Source of the DNA: Planctomycetota bacterium
GTDB taxonomy: Bacteria > Planctomycetota > Phycisphaerae > UBA1845
DNA: 63,802 nt
Direction of reading: 5' to 3'
Assembly (NCBI GenBank): GCA_016208685.1
Contig: JACQXM010000009.1
Location: 1-63,802 of the forward strand
Made by a program: the position numbers and the translations under genes. Positions 43,361-51,355 of the stretch are shown one piece after another (position 1 is the first letter of the stretch; every line of letters begins with the position of its first letter). The notes under the pieces were generated by a model. That model made no database searches. It had not been told where the DNA came from and saw only the letters and a list, made by a program, of their open reading frames with translations.

Positions 43361-44910
43361 GCCCATCATCAGCCTCGGCGCCGTGGTTGACTGTACGCAA
43401 CGGCCAGTGCGTCGATCAGGCGGCCGTTCCGAGCGTCTCCTCCGGGGGTTTCGCCGAGCATGTGGTTTCGGCGCGGGGGCGCGGCGGGCGGCTGGCGCAG
43501 CTCTTCGGGCGCCGAACGCCCGAAGGCGGGGTGATGCTGTACGCCGTGGTGGCGTTCGACCATGCGGGCGTGCTCGAGCTTTGCCGCACGCCGGTGGAGT
43601 CGCGCGGCGGCGAACCGCCCGCGTATCCATGTCTGACCGCACACTGGCCCGCGGCGCAGGCCTTCGAGCGCGAAATCGCGGAGCAGTACGGCGTGCACCC
43701 CCTGGGGCATCCGTGGCTCAAACCGCTGCGCTACCATGCCACGGACAACGGCGCGCCGGCGCCCTGGGGAGCGTTTGACTCATCGAAACCCATTCCGGGC
43801 GATTACCCCTTCTACCGCGTGGACGGCGAGGAAGTGCACGAAGTGGCCGTCGGGCCGGTACACGCCGGCGTCATCGAACCCGGGCACTTCCGCTTTCAGT
43901 GTCACGGGGAGGAAGTGCTGCACCTGGAGATCGCGTTGGGATACGAACGTCGCGGCGCCGAGCCCCTGCTGCTGCACCCCAACGCCGCGCGCTCGGCGCT
44001 GGTGGCCGAGACCATCGCCGGCGATGCATCCGTGGGACATGCCCTGGCGTACTGTGCCGCGCTGGAGGCACTCGCGGGCGTGAACATCAGCTCCCGCGCC
44101 GCGGCCATCCGGGGGATCGCATTGGAGCTGGAGCGCCTGGCCAACCACGTAGGGGACTTGGGGGCGTTGTGTACGGATATCGGCTTCCTGCCGGCGTCGG
44201 CGTTCCTGGGTCGGCTGCGCGGCGAGTTTCTGAGCCTCACACTCGATGTCTGTGGCAGTCGGTTCGGGCGGAACCTGCTTCGGCCGGGGGGCGTGCGGTT
44301 CGACATCGAGTCGGAGCTGGCGGCCGCGCTCCGGGCCCGCGTGGCGGGGCTACAGAAGGAAGTGCAGCAGGTGCTGGACATGATGTTCGCCCAGTCCTCG
44401 GTGCTGGCGCGGTTCGAGGGCACGGGAGTGCTCTCCCACGAACAAGCCGAGGACTTGGGGCTGGTCGGACCGGCGGCGCGTGCCTGTGGCTGCCGGCGTG
44501 ACGTGCGCTGCGATCATCCGCTGGGCATCTTCCGCTTCAGCCACATCCCGGTGTCCGTCGAGACCACGGGCGATGTGTACGCTCGCGCCGTGGTCCGCTG
44601 GCTGGAGGTGCAGCGCTCGCTGGAGTTTCTACTGGAGCAGCTCGGCGCCAAGCCGGAGGGTCGCATCTTCCAGCCCCCGGGAGCGCTGCGTCCCAATGCC
44701 CTCGGCGTCGGGCTTGCCGAAACCTGGCGCGGGGAAGCCATGTACGTAGCGTTCACCGACGACGCCGGCCGTTTGTCGTTCGTCAAGGCGAAGGATCCTT
44801 CGATCCACAACTGGTTCGGGCTGGCGCAGGCGCTACGGGGCATGGCGATCTCCGACTTCCCCCTGTGCAACAAGAGCTTCAATCTCAGTTATGCCGGACA
44901 TGACTTGTAG
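43357..44910 (+). CDS. NuoCD/HyfG-like large subunit lacking NiFe ligands
   Basis: The N-terminal 160 residues resemble the NuoC/30-kDa subunit (FEREIAEQYGVHPLGHPWLK). The rest resembles NuoD or the hydrogenase large subunit (HLEIALGYERRGAE, ELERLANHVGDLGAL). In NiFe hydrogenases a CxxC pair follows that first motif and a second closes the protein. Here the first position reads AGDASVGHALAYC and the C-terminus reads DFPLCNKSFNLSYAGHDL, so neither pair exists. Nickel-iron catalysis is therefore excluded, and the subunit matches the energy-converting-hydrogenase-related (Ehr) class. A CGCRRDVRC cluster near residue 380 is unexplained. Confidence 0.85.
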   Translation: MSPSSASAPWLTVRNGQCVDQAAVPSVSSGGFAEHVVSARGRGGRLAQLFGRRTPEGGVMLYAVVAFDHAGVLELCRTPVESRGGEPPAYPCLTAHWPAAQAFEREIAEQYGVHPLGHPWLKPLRYHATDNGAPAPWGAFDSSKPIPGDYPFYRVDGEEVHEVAVGPVHAGVIEPGHFRFQCHGEEVLHLEIALGYERRGAEPLLLHPNAARSALVAETIAGDASVGHALAYCAALEALAGVNISSRAAAIRGIALELERLANHVGDLGALCTDIGFLPASAFLGRLRGEFLSLTLDVCGSRFGRNLLRPGGVRFDIESELAAALRARVAGLQKEVQQVLDMMFAQSSVLARFEGTGVLSHEQAEDLGLVGPAARACGCRRDVRCDHPLGIFRFSHIPVSVETTGDVYARAVVRWLEVQRSLEFLLEQLGAKPEGRIFQPPGALRPNALGVGLAETWRGEAMYVAFTDDAGRLSFVKAKDPSIHNWFGLAQALRGMAISDFPLCNKSFNLSYAGHDL

Positions 44911-45033
44911 GCACACGGTAGGAGGGGAGGCGGGCGACGGCGGGGCCGGCTGCGGCTGGCGAGCGGTTGGGGCAGCCGCGGCGGCGGTTGAAAGGTCAGG
45001 GCCCGGCCCGAATGACGGCGATACGAGGTTGCG

Positions 45034-45825
45034 ATGTTGAAGATACTGACGACTCGATGGAAGCAGGGGCACCGCACGACGCGGTTCCCGCTGGAGCTGC
45101 CCACGCTGCCCCCGCGTTTTCGCGGCCGTCCGGTGCTCGAGCCGGCGCGCTGTGCCGACGGTTGTCGGGCATGCGCGGATGCCTGCCCCACGGGCGCCAT
45201 CACCACCGACGGCGGACTGCAACTGGACCTTGGCCGCTGCGTGTTCTGCACCGAATGCGTGGACGCCTGCCCGGAGGGCGCCATCACCTACTCGACGGAT
45301 CATCGCCTGGCGACGCGCCGGAGGGCCGACCTGGTTCTCGCCGGCGCTGAGTTGCAGCTCGCTGATCGGCTGGCCGACGAGCTGCACGCCCTGCTGGGCC
45401 GGGCTCTGCGCCTGCGTGAGGTGTGCGCCGGCAGTTGCAACGCCTGTGACCTGGATACCAACGTCCTGAACACCGTGGGCTGGGATTTGTCGCGCTTCGG
45501 CATTCACTTCGTGGCCTCTCCGCGTCACGCCGACGGACTGGTGGTCACCGGAGCCATCTCGCGGAACATGCACCATGCCCTTCGGGAGACCTACGCCGCC
45601 GTCCCCGAGCCGCGGATCGTCATTGCCGTCGGCGCCTGTGCCATCAGCGGCGGGCCGTTTCGCGGCAGCCCGGACGTCTGCGACGGCGTGGAAGGTCTTC
45701 TGCCCGTCGACCTGTACGTCCCCGGCTGCCCCCCACACCCGCTGACGCTGCTTGACGGGCTGCTCCGGTTGATCGGACGCATCCAGGGCAAGGCCGCGGA
45801 AGGAGTGGACGCCGTAGTGCCATGA
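45034..45825 (+). CDS. Fused ferredoxin (NuoI-like) and small subunit (NuoB/HyfI-like)
   Basis: The 263-residue product begins with two [4Fe-4S] ferredoxin motifs: Cys40, 44, 47, 51 (CADGCRACADACPTGA) and Cys69, 72, 75, 79 (CVFCTECVDACPEGA). The second half is NuoB-like with VCAGSCNACDLD, VGACAISGG and PGCPPHPLTLLDGL, which supply the ligands of the N2-type cluster. Fusion of these parts appears in hydrogenase-4-related complexes as separate genes (HyfH, HyfI), so the single polypeptide is notable. It would pass electrons to the NuoD-like subunit. GAGG precedes the ATG; a 123-base gap separates it from the large subunit gene. Confidence 0.85.
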   Translation: MLKILTTRWKQGHRTTRFPLELPTLPPRFRGRPVLEPARCADGCRACADACPTGAITTDGGLQLDLGRCVFCTECVDACPEGAITYSTDHRLATRRRADLVLAGAELQLADRLADELHALLGRALRLREVCAGSCNACDLDTNVLNTVGWDLSRFGIHFVASPRHADGLVVTGAISRNMHHALRETYAAVPEPRIVIAVGACAISGGPFRGSPDVCDGVEGLLPVDLYVPGCPPHPLTLLDGLLRLIGRIQGKAAEGVDAVVP

Positions 45826-45879
45826 CTCGGCGGCACCGGGCGCGCATGCCCAACCACCCCGGTCGCCCAGCGCGGCAGT

Positions 45880-46206
45880 TCATCCGGCGACGTCGATCTT
45901 GGCGGCGAGGATGAAGTCACTCTCCGTCAGGCCGTCGATCTTGTGCGTCCAGATGTCGATCCGCACCAGGCCCCAGGAAAGGTAGATGTCCGGATGGTGT
46001 CCCTGTTCTTCGGCGAGGGCCCCGACGCGGTTGACGAAGTCGAGGGCCGTCTGGAAATCCGGGAACTTGAAGCTCTTTGACAGATGGTGCTCGCGTTCCG
46101 CGGTCCACCCGTGGACCTGCGACAACAGCCCCGTGATCTCGGCGCCCTTCAGCGGCGGGACGCCGCCCTTGCAGGGAACGCATTGCTTCCGGGCCAATTC
46201 GGACAT
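45880..46206 (-). CDS. Pterin-4a-carbinolamine dehydratase
   Basis: The 108-residue product contains the family signature ALAEEQGHHPDIYLSWGLVR, with the two catalytic histidines, and ends in a helix (SDFILAAKIDVAG). The reaction dehydrates 4a-hydroxytetrahydropterin to quinoid dihydropterin, recycling the cofactor of aromatic amino acid hydroxylases; a DNA-binding-protein dimerisation role is known for relatives. The ATG at 46206 has GGAG upstream. Convergent with the redox complex genes and downstream of the exporter on the same strand; no pterin-dependent hydroxylase is visible nearby. Confidence 0.88.
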   Translation of the reverse strand: MSELARKQCVPCKGGVPPLKGAEITGLLSQVHGWTAEREHHLSKSFKFPDFQTALDFVNRVGALAEEQGHHPDIYLSWGLVRIDIWTHKIDGLTESDFILAAKIDVAG

Positions 46207-46297
46207 GACGCGATCTCCGTAGTTCCCACTCTCGTTTCCCGCCGCGCCGGCGGCTTGCCTGTGCGACGCCCTGGTCCGCAACGCCAGGGAGGTGCCG

Positions 46298-48472
46298 CTA
46301 GAGTGATGGTGCGCCCGAGCCCGCCCCGTCGGCGAGCTGTGTGTCACACAGCGTGCGATACAGGGCGCAGCGGTCGTATACCTCGCGGTGTCCGCCGCTG
46401 TCCACCACGCGCCCGGCATCCATCACCACGACGCGCTGAGCGAACTGGATGGTGCTCAGCCGGTGGGCGATGATAATCGTGGTTCGCCCGCGGGCGAACT
46501 CCGTCAACGCCGTTTGAATCTTCAACTCTGACTCGGAATCGATCTGGCTGGTGGCCTCGTCGAAAACGAGGATTGGGGCATCACGGAAGATGGCGCGGGC
46601 GATGGCCAGCCGCTGCCGCTGTCCGCCGGAAAGCGTGGTCCCGCGCTCGCCGAGGTTGGCGTCGTAGCCGCCGGGGATGCCGCGGATGAACTCGTCGGCG
46701 TAGGCACGGCGGGCGGCCTGCTCCACGCGCTGTCGCAGCGCCTCGTCCGGCGGCCCCCCCTCCGGCGGCATCGACCCGTAGGCGATGTTCTCCAGCGGCG
46801 TCCCGCCGAACACCACCGCCTCCTGGGACACCAGCCCGATCTGCCGTCGCAAACTGGGAAGCGCTGCCTGGCGCAGGTCCACGCCGTCATAGAGGATTTG
46901 TCCCACGTCGGGGTCGAACAGCCGCAGGAGCATGCTCACCAGGGTGGTCTTGCCGCAGCCGTTGGGGCCCACGAGCGCCAGCGTCTCGCCGCGCCGGATT
47001 TCGAGGTTGATGTCGCTGAGCGCCGGACCGGCGGCGCCGGGATAGGTGAAGGTCACGTGGAGGTACTGGATGCTCCGCCCCAGCGCTCCCAGTTCGGTAC
47101 CGCCGGCGGAAAGAGGGCGCTCCACCGGCTGGTCGATGACCTGGAAGATGCGTTCCGCGCCGGCCGTTGAGCGCTGGATGCGCACGTACACGTCGCTGAG
47201 CTTGCGCAGCGGATCGAAGAGCGCGGAGAGCGTGACACCGAGCGTCATGAACAGCGAGGGCGTCATTTCCTGCCGCAGCACCAGGTTGGCGAACCAAACG
47301 GTGACCAGGCTGCCGGCGAGCACGCCCAGGGTTTCCATCATCGGCCCCACGAACGCATCGAGCATGGCGATCCGCGCCTGCTGTTTGAACATCCGCAAGT
47401 CCACGGCGTTGAGGCGCTGCTCTTCATAGGCCTCCGCGGTATAGGCCTTTACCACGCGGAGATTGTGCAGACTGGCGGTCAGGGCACCGATCATGGCGCC
47501 GTACGCTTGCAGGAGACGGTGGTTGGCCTTCTTGACGCTGCGCCCCACGGTCCAGAACACCGCAACCGCCAGCGGGCCGACGACGGCCATGGTGAGCGTC
47601 ACGCGCCAATCCAGGAAGAACGCCCACACCAGGACGAACACGGCGCGGAGCGGTTCGCGAATAGCACGCCCGAACAGCGTAATCAGGCCCCGTTGAATTT
47701 CCTGGATATCCTGCACGAAGCGGGTGACGATGTCCGCCGTCGGTTGCCCGGCGAAGAAACGCATGGGAAGGCGCAGCGTTCGCTCGTACAGACGCTCCCG
47801 GAGCACCATCAGGGCACTGAGGATGGCCTTGGCAATGAGCACCTCGCCGAAGTAGCGGCATACGTTGCCCGATACCGCGGCGAGCACCAGCGCCGCCAGA
47901 ACGTAAAGGAGGGTGCGGATGCGGTCCTGGGAGACGTCGGAAGGCAGCCGGCTCATGGCCCAGCGCAAGGCGCGGAAGTGCCGTTCCAACGGCGCGGGGG
48001 CCAGTTCCACCAGACGCTGCTCCGGCCCGGGGTTGACAAGTGCCGTGATGGTGGCACCCGCCTCCCCCTCCGCCATCCCGCGGAGGAATTCCGCCGCACC
48101 GCCATCGGCGCCGGTAAGAATGTCGCCGGCCTGCAATCGCGCCGCCTCGCCCGGCCCGGAGTGTAGTTTCAGGATGCGCACGGTGCCGCGCGGCGAGGGC
48201 GGGCTGAATTCCACGCCCAGCCGATGCCCGGCCAGGGCCCGATGCGCCCAGCCGTGCAGACCTTCCGGCTCCAGCAGAATGGTGAATACCGGAAAGACGA
48301 CGCCGATGCCCACGGTTTGCAGCGCCGCGAAGGCGATGCTCAGCAGAATGCCCGCGGCGAGCTTGCGGTGGAACGGCCAGGCGAGGGAGAGGATGCGGAC
48401 AAATTCATGGGTTCGGAAGCGGCCTCCCGGGGCGCGCTGCGTGTCGTCGGCGGCGATAAGCAGTGGGTCCAT
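46298..48472 (-). CDS. ABC exporter with a PDZ-like insertion after the first membrane helix
   Basis: The product has 724 residues. Transmembrane helix 1 covers about 37-67 and helix 2 about 185-205. Between them, at residues about 85-160, is a PDZ-like segment (VRILKLHSGPGEAARLQAGD, then LTGADGG). In ABC exporters this loop faces away from the cytoplasm. The nucleotide-binding domain is complete: Walker A GPNGCGKTT, signature LSGGQRQRLAI, Walker B ILVFDEATSQ and a switch His (IIAHRLSTI). It resembles MsbA-type homodimeric lipid or polysaccharide exporters. Start at 48472 is chosen by length; the ribosome-binding site is poor. The glycosyltransferase gene lies upstream on the same strand. Confidence 0.82.
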   Translation of the reverse strand: MDPLLIAADDTQRAPGGRFRTHEFVRILSLAWPFHRKLAAGILLSIAFAALQTVGIGVVFPVFTILLEPEGLHGWAHRALAGHRLGVEFSPPSPRGTVRILKLHSGPGEAARLQAGDILTGADGGAAEFLRGMAEGEAGATITALVNPGPEQRLVELAPAPLERHFRALRWAMSRLPSDVSQDRIRTLLYVLAALVLAAVSGNVCRYFGEVLIAKAILSALMVLRERLYERTLRLPMRFFAGQPTADIVTRFVQDIQEIQRGLITLFGRAIREPLRAVFVLVWAFFLDWRVTLTMAVVGPLAVAVFWTVGRSVKKANHRLLQAYGAMIGALTASLHNLRVVKAYTAEAYEEQRLNAVDLRMFKQQARIAMLDAFVGPMMETLGVLAGSLVTVWFANLVLRQEMTPSLFMTLGVTLSALFDPLRKLSDVYVRIQRSTAGAERIFQVIDQPVERPLSAGGTELGALGRSIQYLHVTFTYPGAAGPALSDINLEIRRGETLALVGPNGCGKTTLVSMLLRLFDPDVGQILYDGVDLRQAALPSLRRQIGLVSQEAVVFGGTPLENIAYGSMPPEGGPPDEALRQRVEQAARRAYADEFIRGIPGGYDANLGERGTTLSGGQRQRLAIARAIFRDAPILVFDEATSQIDSESELKIQTALTEFARGRTTIIIAHRLSTIQFAQRVVVMDAGRVVDSGGHREVYDRCALYRTLCDTQLADGAGSGAPSL

Positions 48473-48570
48473 ACGTGCAACACGCCGCGCGGCGCTCCGG
48501 GCCTCCGGCGGCCCGAGCCGCGCGGCCTGCGGTTTGTTGCCCCGCGCCCTCCCCGGACCCGCGCCCGGCG

Positions 48571-49671
48571 TCAGACGATCGAGCGGTAAAGCTGCGCATA
48601 GCGCGGACCAACGACGGACCAATCCCACCGCGCCAGGGCCGCCTCGCGCCCCGCACGGCCCAGCCGCGCTCGCGCCTCGTCATCGAGCCGCAGCAGCTCG
48701 CGCAGCCGCTCGCGGATCGCCTCGCGCTGCGGAGGACAGGCTCCCGTCACGTCGTTCAAACCGTCCGGGGCGACGCAATCCGTGGCCAGCACGGGAACTC
48801 CGCTCGCCAGCGCCTGCATGATCGAGACCGGGGCGCGGAAATGCAAGCCGACGCAGGCCAGGGCATCGGCCTCCGCCAGAAGAGCGCGCTGCGCCGCGGC
48901 GTCCGCCGCCGGCGCGAACCGCACGCGGTCAGCGGCGCCTTTGCGCCGCACCGCGGCCTCGATCATGCTCCGCCAGCCGCCCTCCGCCGGACCGGCGATG
49001 GTGATCGACCAGCCGTCGGCGTCGCGCCCCAGCTCGGCGAAAGCCTTCAGCAGCGGCACCAGTCCTTCGACGGGATGCACCGGACCGAGCACCAGCAAGC
49101 GGCGATCCGCGCCCGCGCGACGCGATCCGCCCGCGTCCGTAGTTCGAGCGCCGGCGTACTCCTGAACCAAGACTCCGTACCCGAGCGTAGTCACGCGGGC
49201 ACCGCTAACGGACCGCTGCATCGCGGCTGCTTCGGCCTGGTTGTTGGCAGCGATCGCTGCGGCCCCACGGATTAGCGCGCTCTCCCACAAAACGCCCCGC
49301 AGTTTGTCGCGCCATCCGCGTGGGTGGTACGGGCCTGCGGCCAGGGCGCCGAGGGGAGTGATTACGCAGGGCCGGCGCGCGGCGCGGGCCGCGGCGGCCA
49401 GGGCTCGGCAGGCGGAACCGTTCCAGCCGTGAAAGTGGATGATGTCCGACGTTGCGATCCGGCCGAGTACGTCCTCGGCCCTAAGTGCGGCAGGCGCCGG
49501 CATCACCGGGCGGCTCTCATCCGGGGGCGTGCGACCAGGTTCCCAGGCCGTGAACATCGAGCCGAACCCCTCGCCTTCGAGGCTGCCAAGCAGCCCCGGC
49601 AGAATCACGGCAAGCGAGCCCGCCTCGGGGCGAAGCGATTCCAGAATGTGAAGTACCGTCCGCTTGCCCAT
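48571..49671 (-). CDS. Glycosyltransferase, family 4 (GT-B)
   Basis: The 366-residue protein has the two-domain GT-B pattern. An N-terminal Rossmann part includes DIIHFHGWNG. The C-terminal donor-binding part has the strand LLVLGPVHPVEG and the conserved PVSIMQALASGVPVLATD with its Glu-to-Met change at the usual EAxxxG position. Typical family members use a nucleotide sugar to extend a lipid-linked glycan in the cytoplasm. Proximity to the exporter suggests a common envelope-glycan pathway. The first ATG at 49671 lacks a clear ribosome-binding site. Confidence 0.78.
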   Translation of the reverse strand: MGKRTVLHILESLRPEAGSLAVILPGLLGSLEGEGFGSMFTAWEPGRTPPDESRPVMPAPAALRAEDVLGRIATSDIIHFHGWNGSACRALAAAARAARRPCVITPLGALAAGPYHPRGWRDKLRGVLWESALIRGAAAIAANNQAEAAAMQRSVSGARVTTLGYGVLVQEYAGARTTDAGGSRRAGADRRLLVLGPVHPVEGLVPLLKAFAELGRDADGWSITIAGPAEGGWRSMIEAAVRRKGAADRVRFAPAADAAAQRALLAEADALACVGLHFRAPVSIMQALASGVPVLATDCVAPDGLNDVTGACPPQREAIRERLRELLRLDDEARARLGRAGREAALARWDWSVVGPRYAQLYRSIV

Positions 49672-50537
49672 GCGGCGGCGATTCTACCGCGGTGCGGAGG
49701 TGCCTACGACCGTGGCGCCGGCGCCGGCCGCGCGGTGCCGGCCGCCGACAAACGCACCGATCAGCGCGGACGCCACCCCGGCCAACTAACCGCCCGACCC
49801 CACAACATCCGACCTGAACCGGTTATCCCGGAGCAGGTCGGCCTGTCCCGCCCAGCGGGGGGGGCGCTGCGCGGGGCGGGTGGGCTTGCGGCGCATCTCA
49901 TTTTGTGTGGCACGGTTGGATCTTCCGCGCCACGCCGGAGGCGGGCACCGGATCTCAACGGGTTGGTGTACGCGGCGGCACCATGTAGGGGTACCGGGGG
50001 GACCCTTCCGCAGCAAATACCGGCGCGTTGGAAAGCGGTTCCTGCCGCGATTCATGGGATGGACCCAGTGCGCTTGCAGGTGGGCGCGCACGCTGCATCG
50101 AAGCTCGCGACGAGCTCATCCCCACGGGACGCACCCGTGCGCTTGCGGGTGGGTGCGCATGCTGCATCGAAGCTCGTGACGAGCTCATCCCCACGGGACG
50201 CACCCGTGCGCTTACGGGTGGGCGCGCATGCCTTGGCCACGCCGGCAGGTTGGATATAATCGGGTGGGTCGCCAGCCCGGTCCATCGTGCCGGGTGGACG
50301 GTGCCGGATCATCGCCGGCGTGCCACCTGCAGCGGCTTGTCGCGGCTGGCCGAGCGCGGATGGGTTCTGGGCGCTGGGTACTTGCGGCCGGGTATGGTCC
50401 AAGGGCCGCAGCCGGCGGCGGTTTGTCGTTCGGCCACCCGGCACCGGCATTGGCGAGCTGAACCCGCAGGTTGCGCACTCCGCCACCCGCGCACGGGTGC
50501 GTGGAAGCGCAGGTCCGGGTTGAGAGAAACCGCATAG
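49672..50537. other. Intergenic region with a tandem repeat, no gene
   Basis: The 866 bases between the glycosyltransferase start and tRNA-Gly contain the tandem array described separately, and proline- and arginine-rich shadow frames. No ribosome-binding site or protein-like composition was found. Confidence 0.5.
50071..50230. repeat. Tandem 69-bp repeat
   Basis: Units begin at 50071, 50140 and 50209 (partial) with CGCTTGCAGG or CGCTTGCGGG. Each full unit contains GCATCGAAGCTCG and GAGCTCATCCCCACGGG, and short inverted parts (GACGAGCTC, CACCCGTGCG). Copies differ at a few positions. Confidence 0.75.
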
Positions 50538-50609
<72 letters not shown>

Positions 50610-50682
50610 GTGATATAAGTACTTGGCCGAACGCAACTTAGCGTACTTGCCCGCGTTGGGCAATGCGGCTTCTAACGCCGGA

Positions 50683-50704
50683 AAAAGTGGTAGCTACCAC
50701 TTTT
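50683..50704. terminator. Palindrome AAAAGTGGT-AGCT-ACCACTTTT
   Basis: A 9-bp stem closed by AGCT, flanked by A and T runs, lies 74 bases downstream of tRNA-Gly and 22 bases before a small ORF. It could serve as a bidirectional terminator or as an operator for the ORF at 50726. Confidence 0.5.
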
Positions 50705-50725
50705 CGTGCGAAAGGAGCCCTACCA

Positions 50726-50797
50726 ATGCCCGACCAAACCACCTCTGAAAGATACCTAGGGTTTGCCAGAATGTTTTTGGCCTGGATTGCGACGTAA
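50726..50797 (+). CDS. Very short ORF (23 residues) with strong ribosome-binding site
   Basis: AAAGGAG lies nine bases before the ATG. The peptide (MPDQTTSERYLGFARMFLAW...) ends after 23 residues at TAA. It may be a leader peptide or the remaining start of a gene cut by the neighbouring element; no continuation was found in the other frames. Confidence 0.35.
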   Translation: MPDQTTSERYLGFARMFLAWIAT

Positions 50798-51174
50798 GCT
50801 ATTGCAAAACAGCGAGTTATGTGCGTGCGGAGCGTTTTGGCATTTCTTGCCAGCGGCAGGTCGAATTCCGGGTGGCGGACCCACCTGGCGCTATCGAAAA
50901 CGCGGTTGGGAAACGACAAACGACAAGCAAACGACAAGCTGCCGAGAAGCGCGTAGCGTCGGATGTTAAACTGGGCAAAATGGCCGCTTGCTGCCGTTCG
51001 TGGGCTGGACGCGGTGGAAAACCTCGGTTCGGGGGCGGTTCGGAGCACGATCGAAGGCGGTACGAACAAGGTACGGGGATGCGCCTGCGGGGCCTTATCG
51101 CAGGGGTGCCCGGCCTGCCGGCGGCGGGTTGATGTTCAACGTGAGGCACAGCGTCAGCCCCTGCTCGATCCGCG
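50798..51174. other. Left flank of the Mu-like element, including short direct repeats
   Basis: No gene is evident. At 50911-50939 the motif ACGACAA occurs three times and CAAACGACAAGC twice (50917 and 50928). Clusters of such short repeats are a feature of transposase-binding ends. I see no matching cluster at the right side in this window. Confidence 0.4.
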
Positions 51175-51318
51175 TCACCAATACGAAATCCGGGGGCGGC
51201 GGTCGGCCTGGCGAAGCCGCTCCAACGCCACGGCGGCGTCTTCGCACACCTGGTCAATGGACGCCCGCTCCGAGAGATTGAGCGCGGCGCGAAGATGCGC
51301 CACGCCGTACAACCGCAT
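51175..51318 (-). CDS. Small phage-region protein downstream of the tape-measure-like gene
   Basis: From the ATG at 51318 the product has 47 residues, mostly one or two helices (LRAALNLSERASIDQVCEDA) and a basic end. An upstream start at 51426 would overlap the preceding gene by 71 bases. The position directly after the tape-measure-like gene suits a small tail-related protein, but no family was recognised. Confidence 0.4.
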   Translation of the reverse strand: MRLYGVAHLRAALNLSERASIDQVCEDAAVALERLRQADRRPRISYW

Positions 51319-51355
51319 CGTCGGACCGGGCGGGCCGTGCCGCGGGACGGCGGGG

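Noticed and set aside
41876..43642. Long minus-strand open frame across the HyfF-like gene
   Set aside because: Product is His/Gln/Arg-rich and mirrors the codon pattern of the real subunit; no ribosome-binding site.
43357..45825. Annotation as an active NiFe hydrogenase
   Set aside because: Both CxxC ligand pairs are absent in the large subunit, so hydrogen chemistry is not supported despite the hydrogenase-4-like gene order.
50071..50230. Possible CRISPR array
   Set aside because: Adjacent repeats are long, touch each other and vary; there are no unique spacers and no cas genes in the window.
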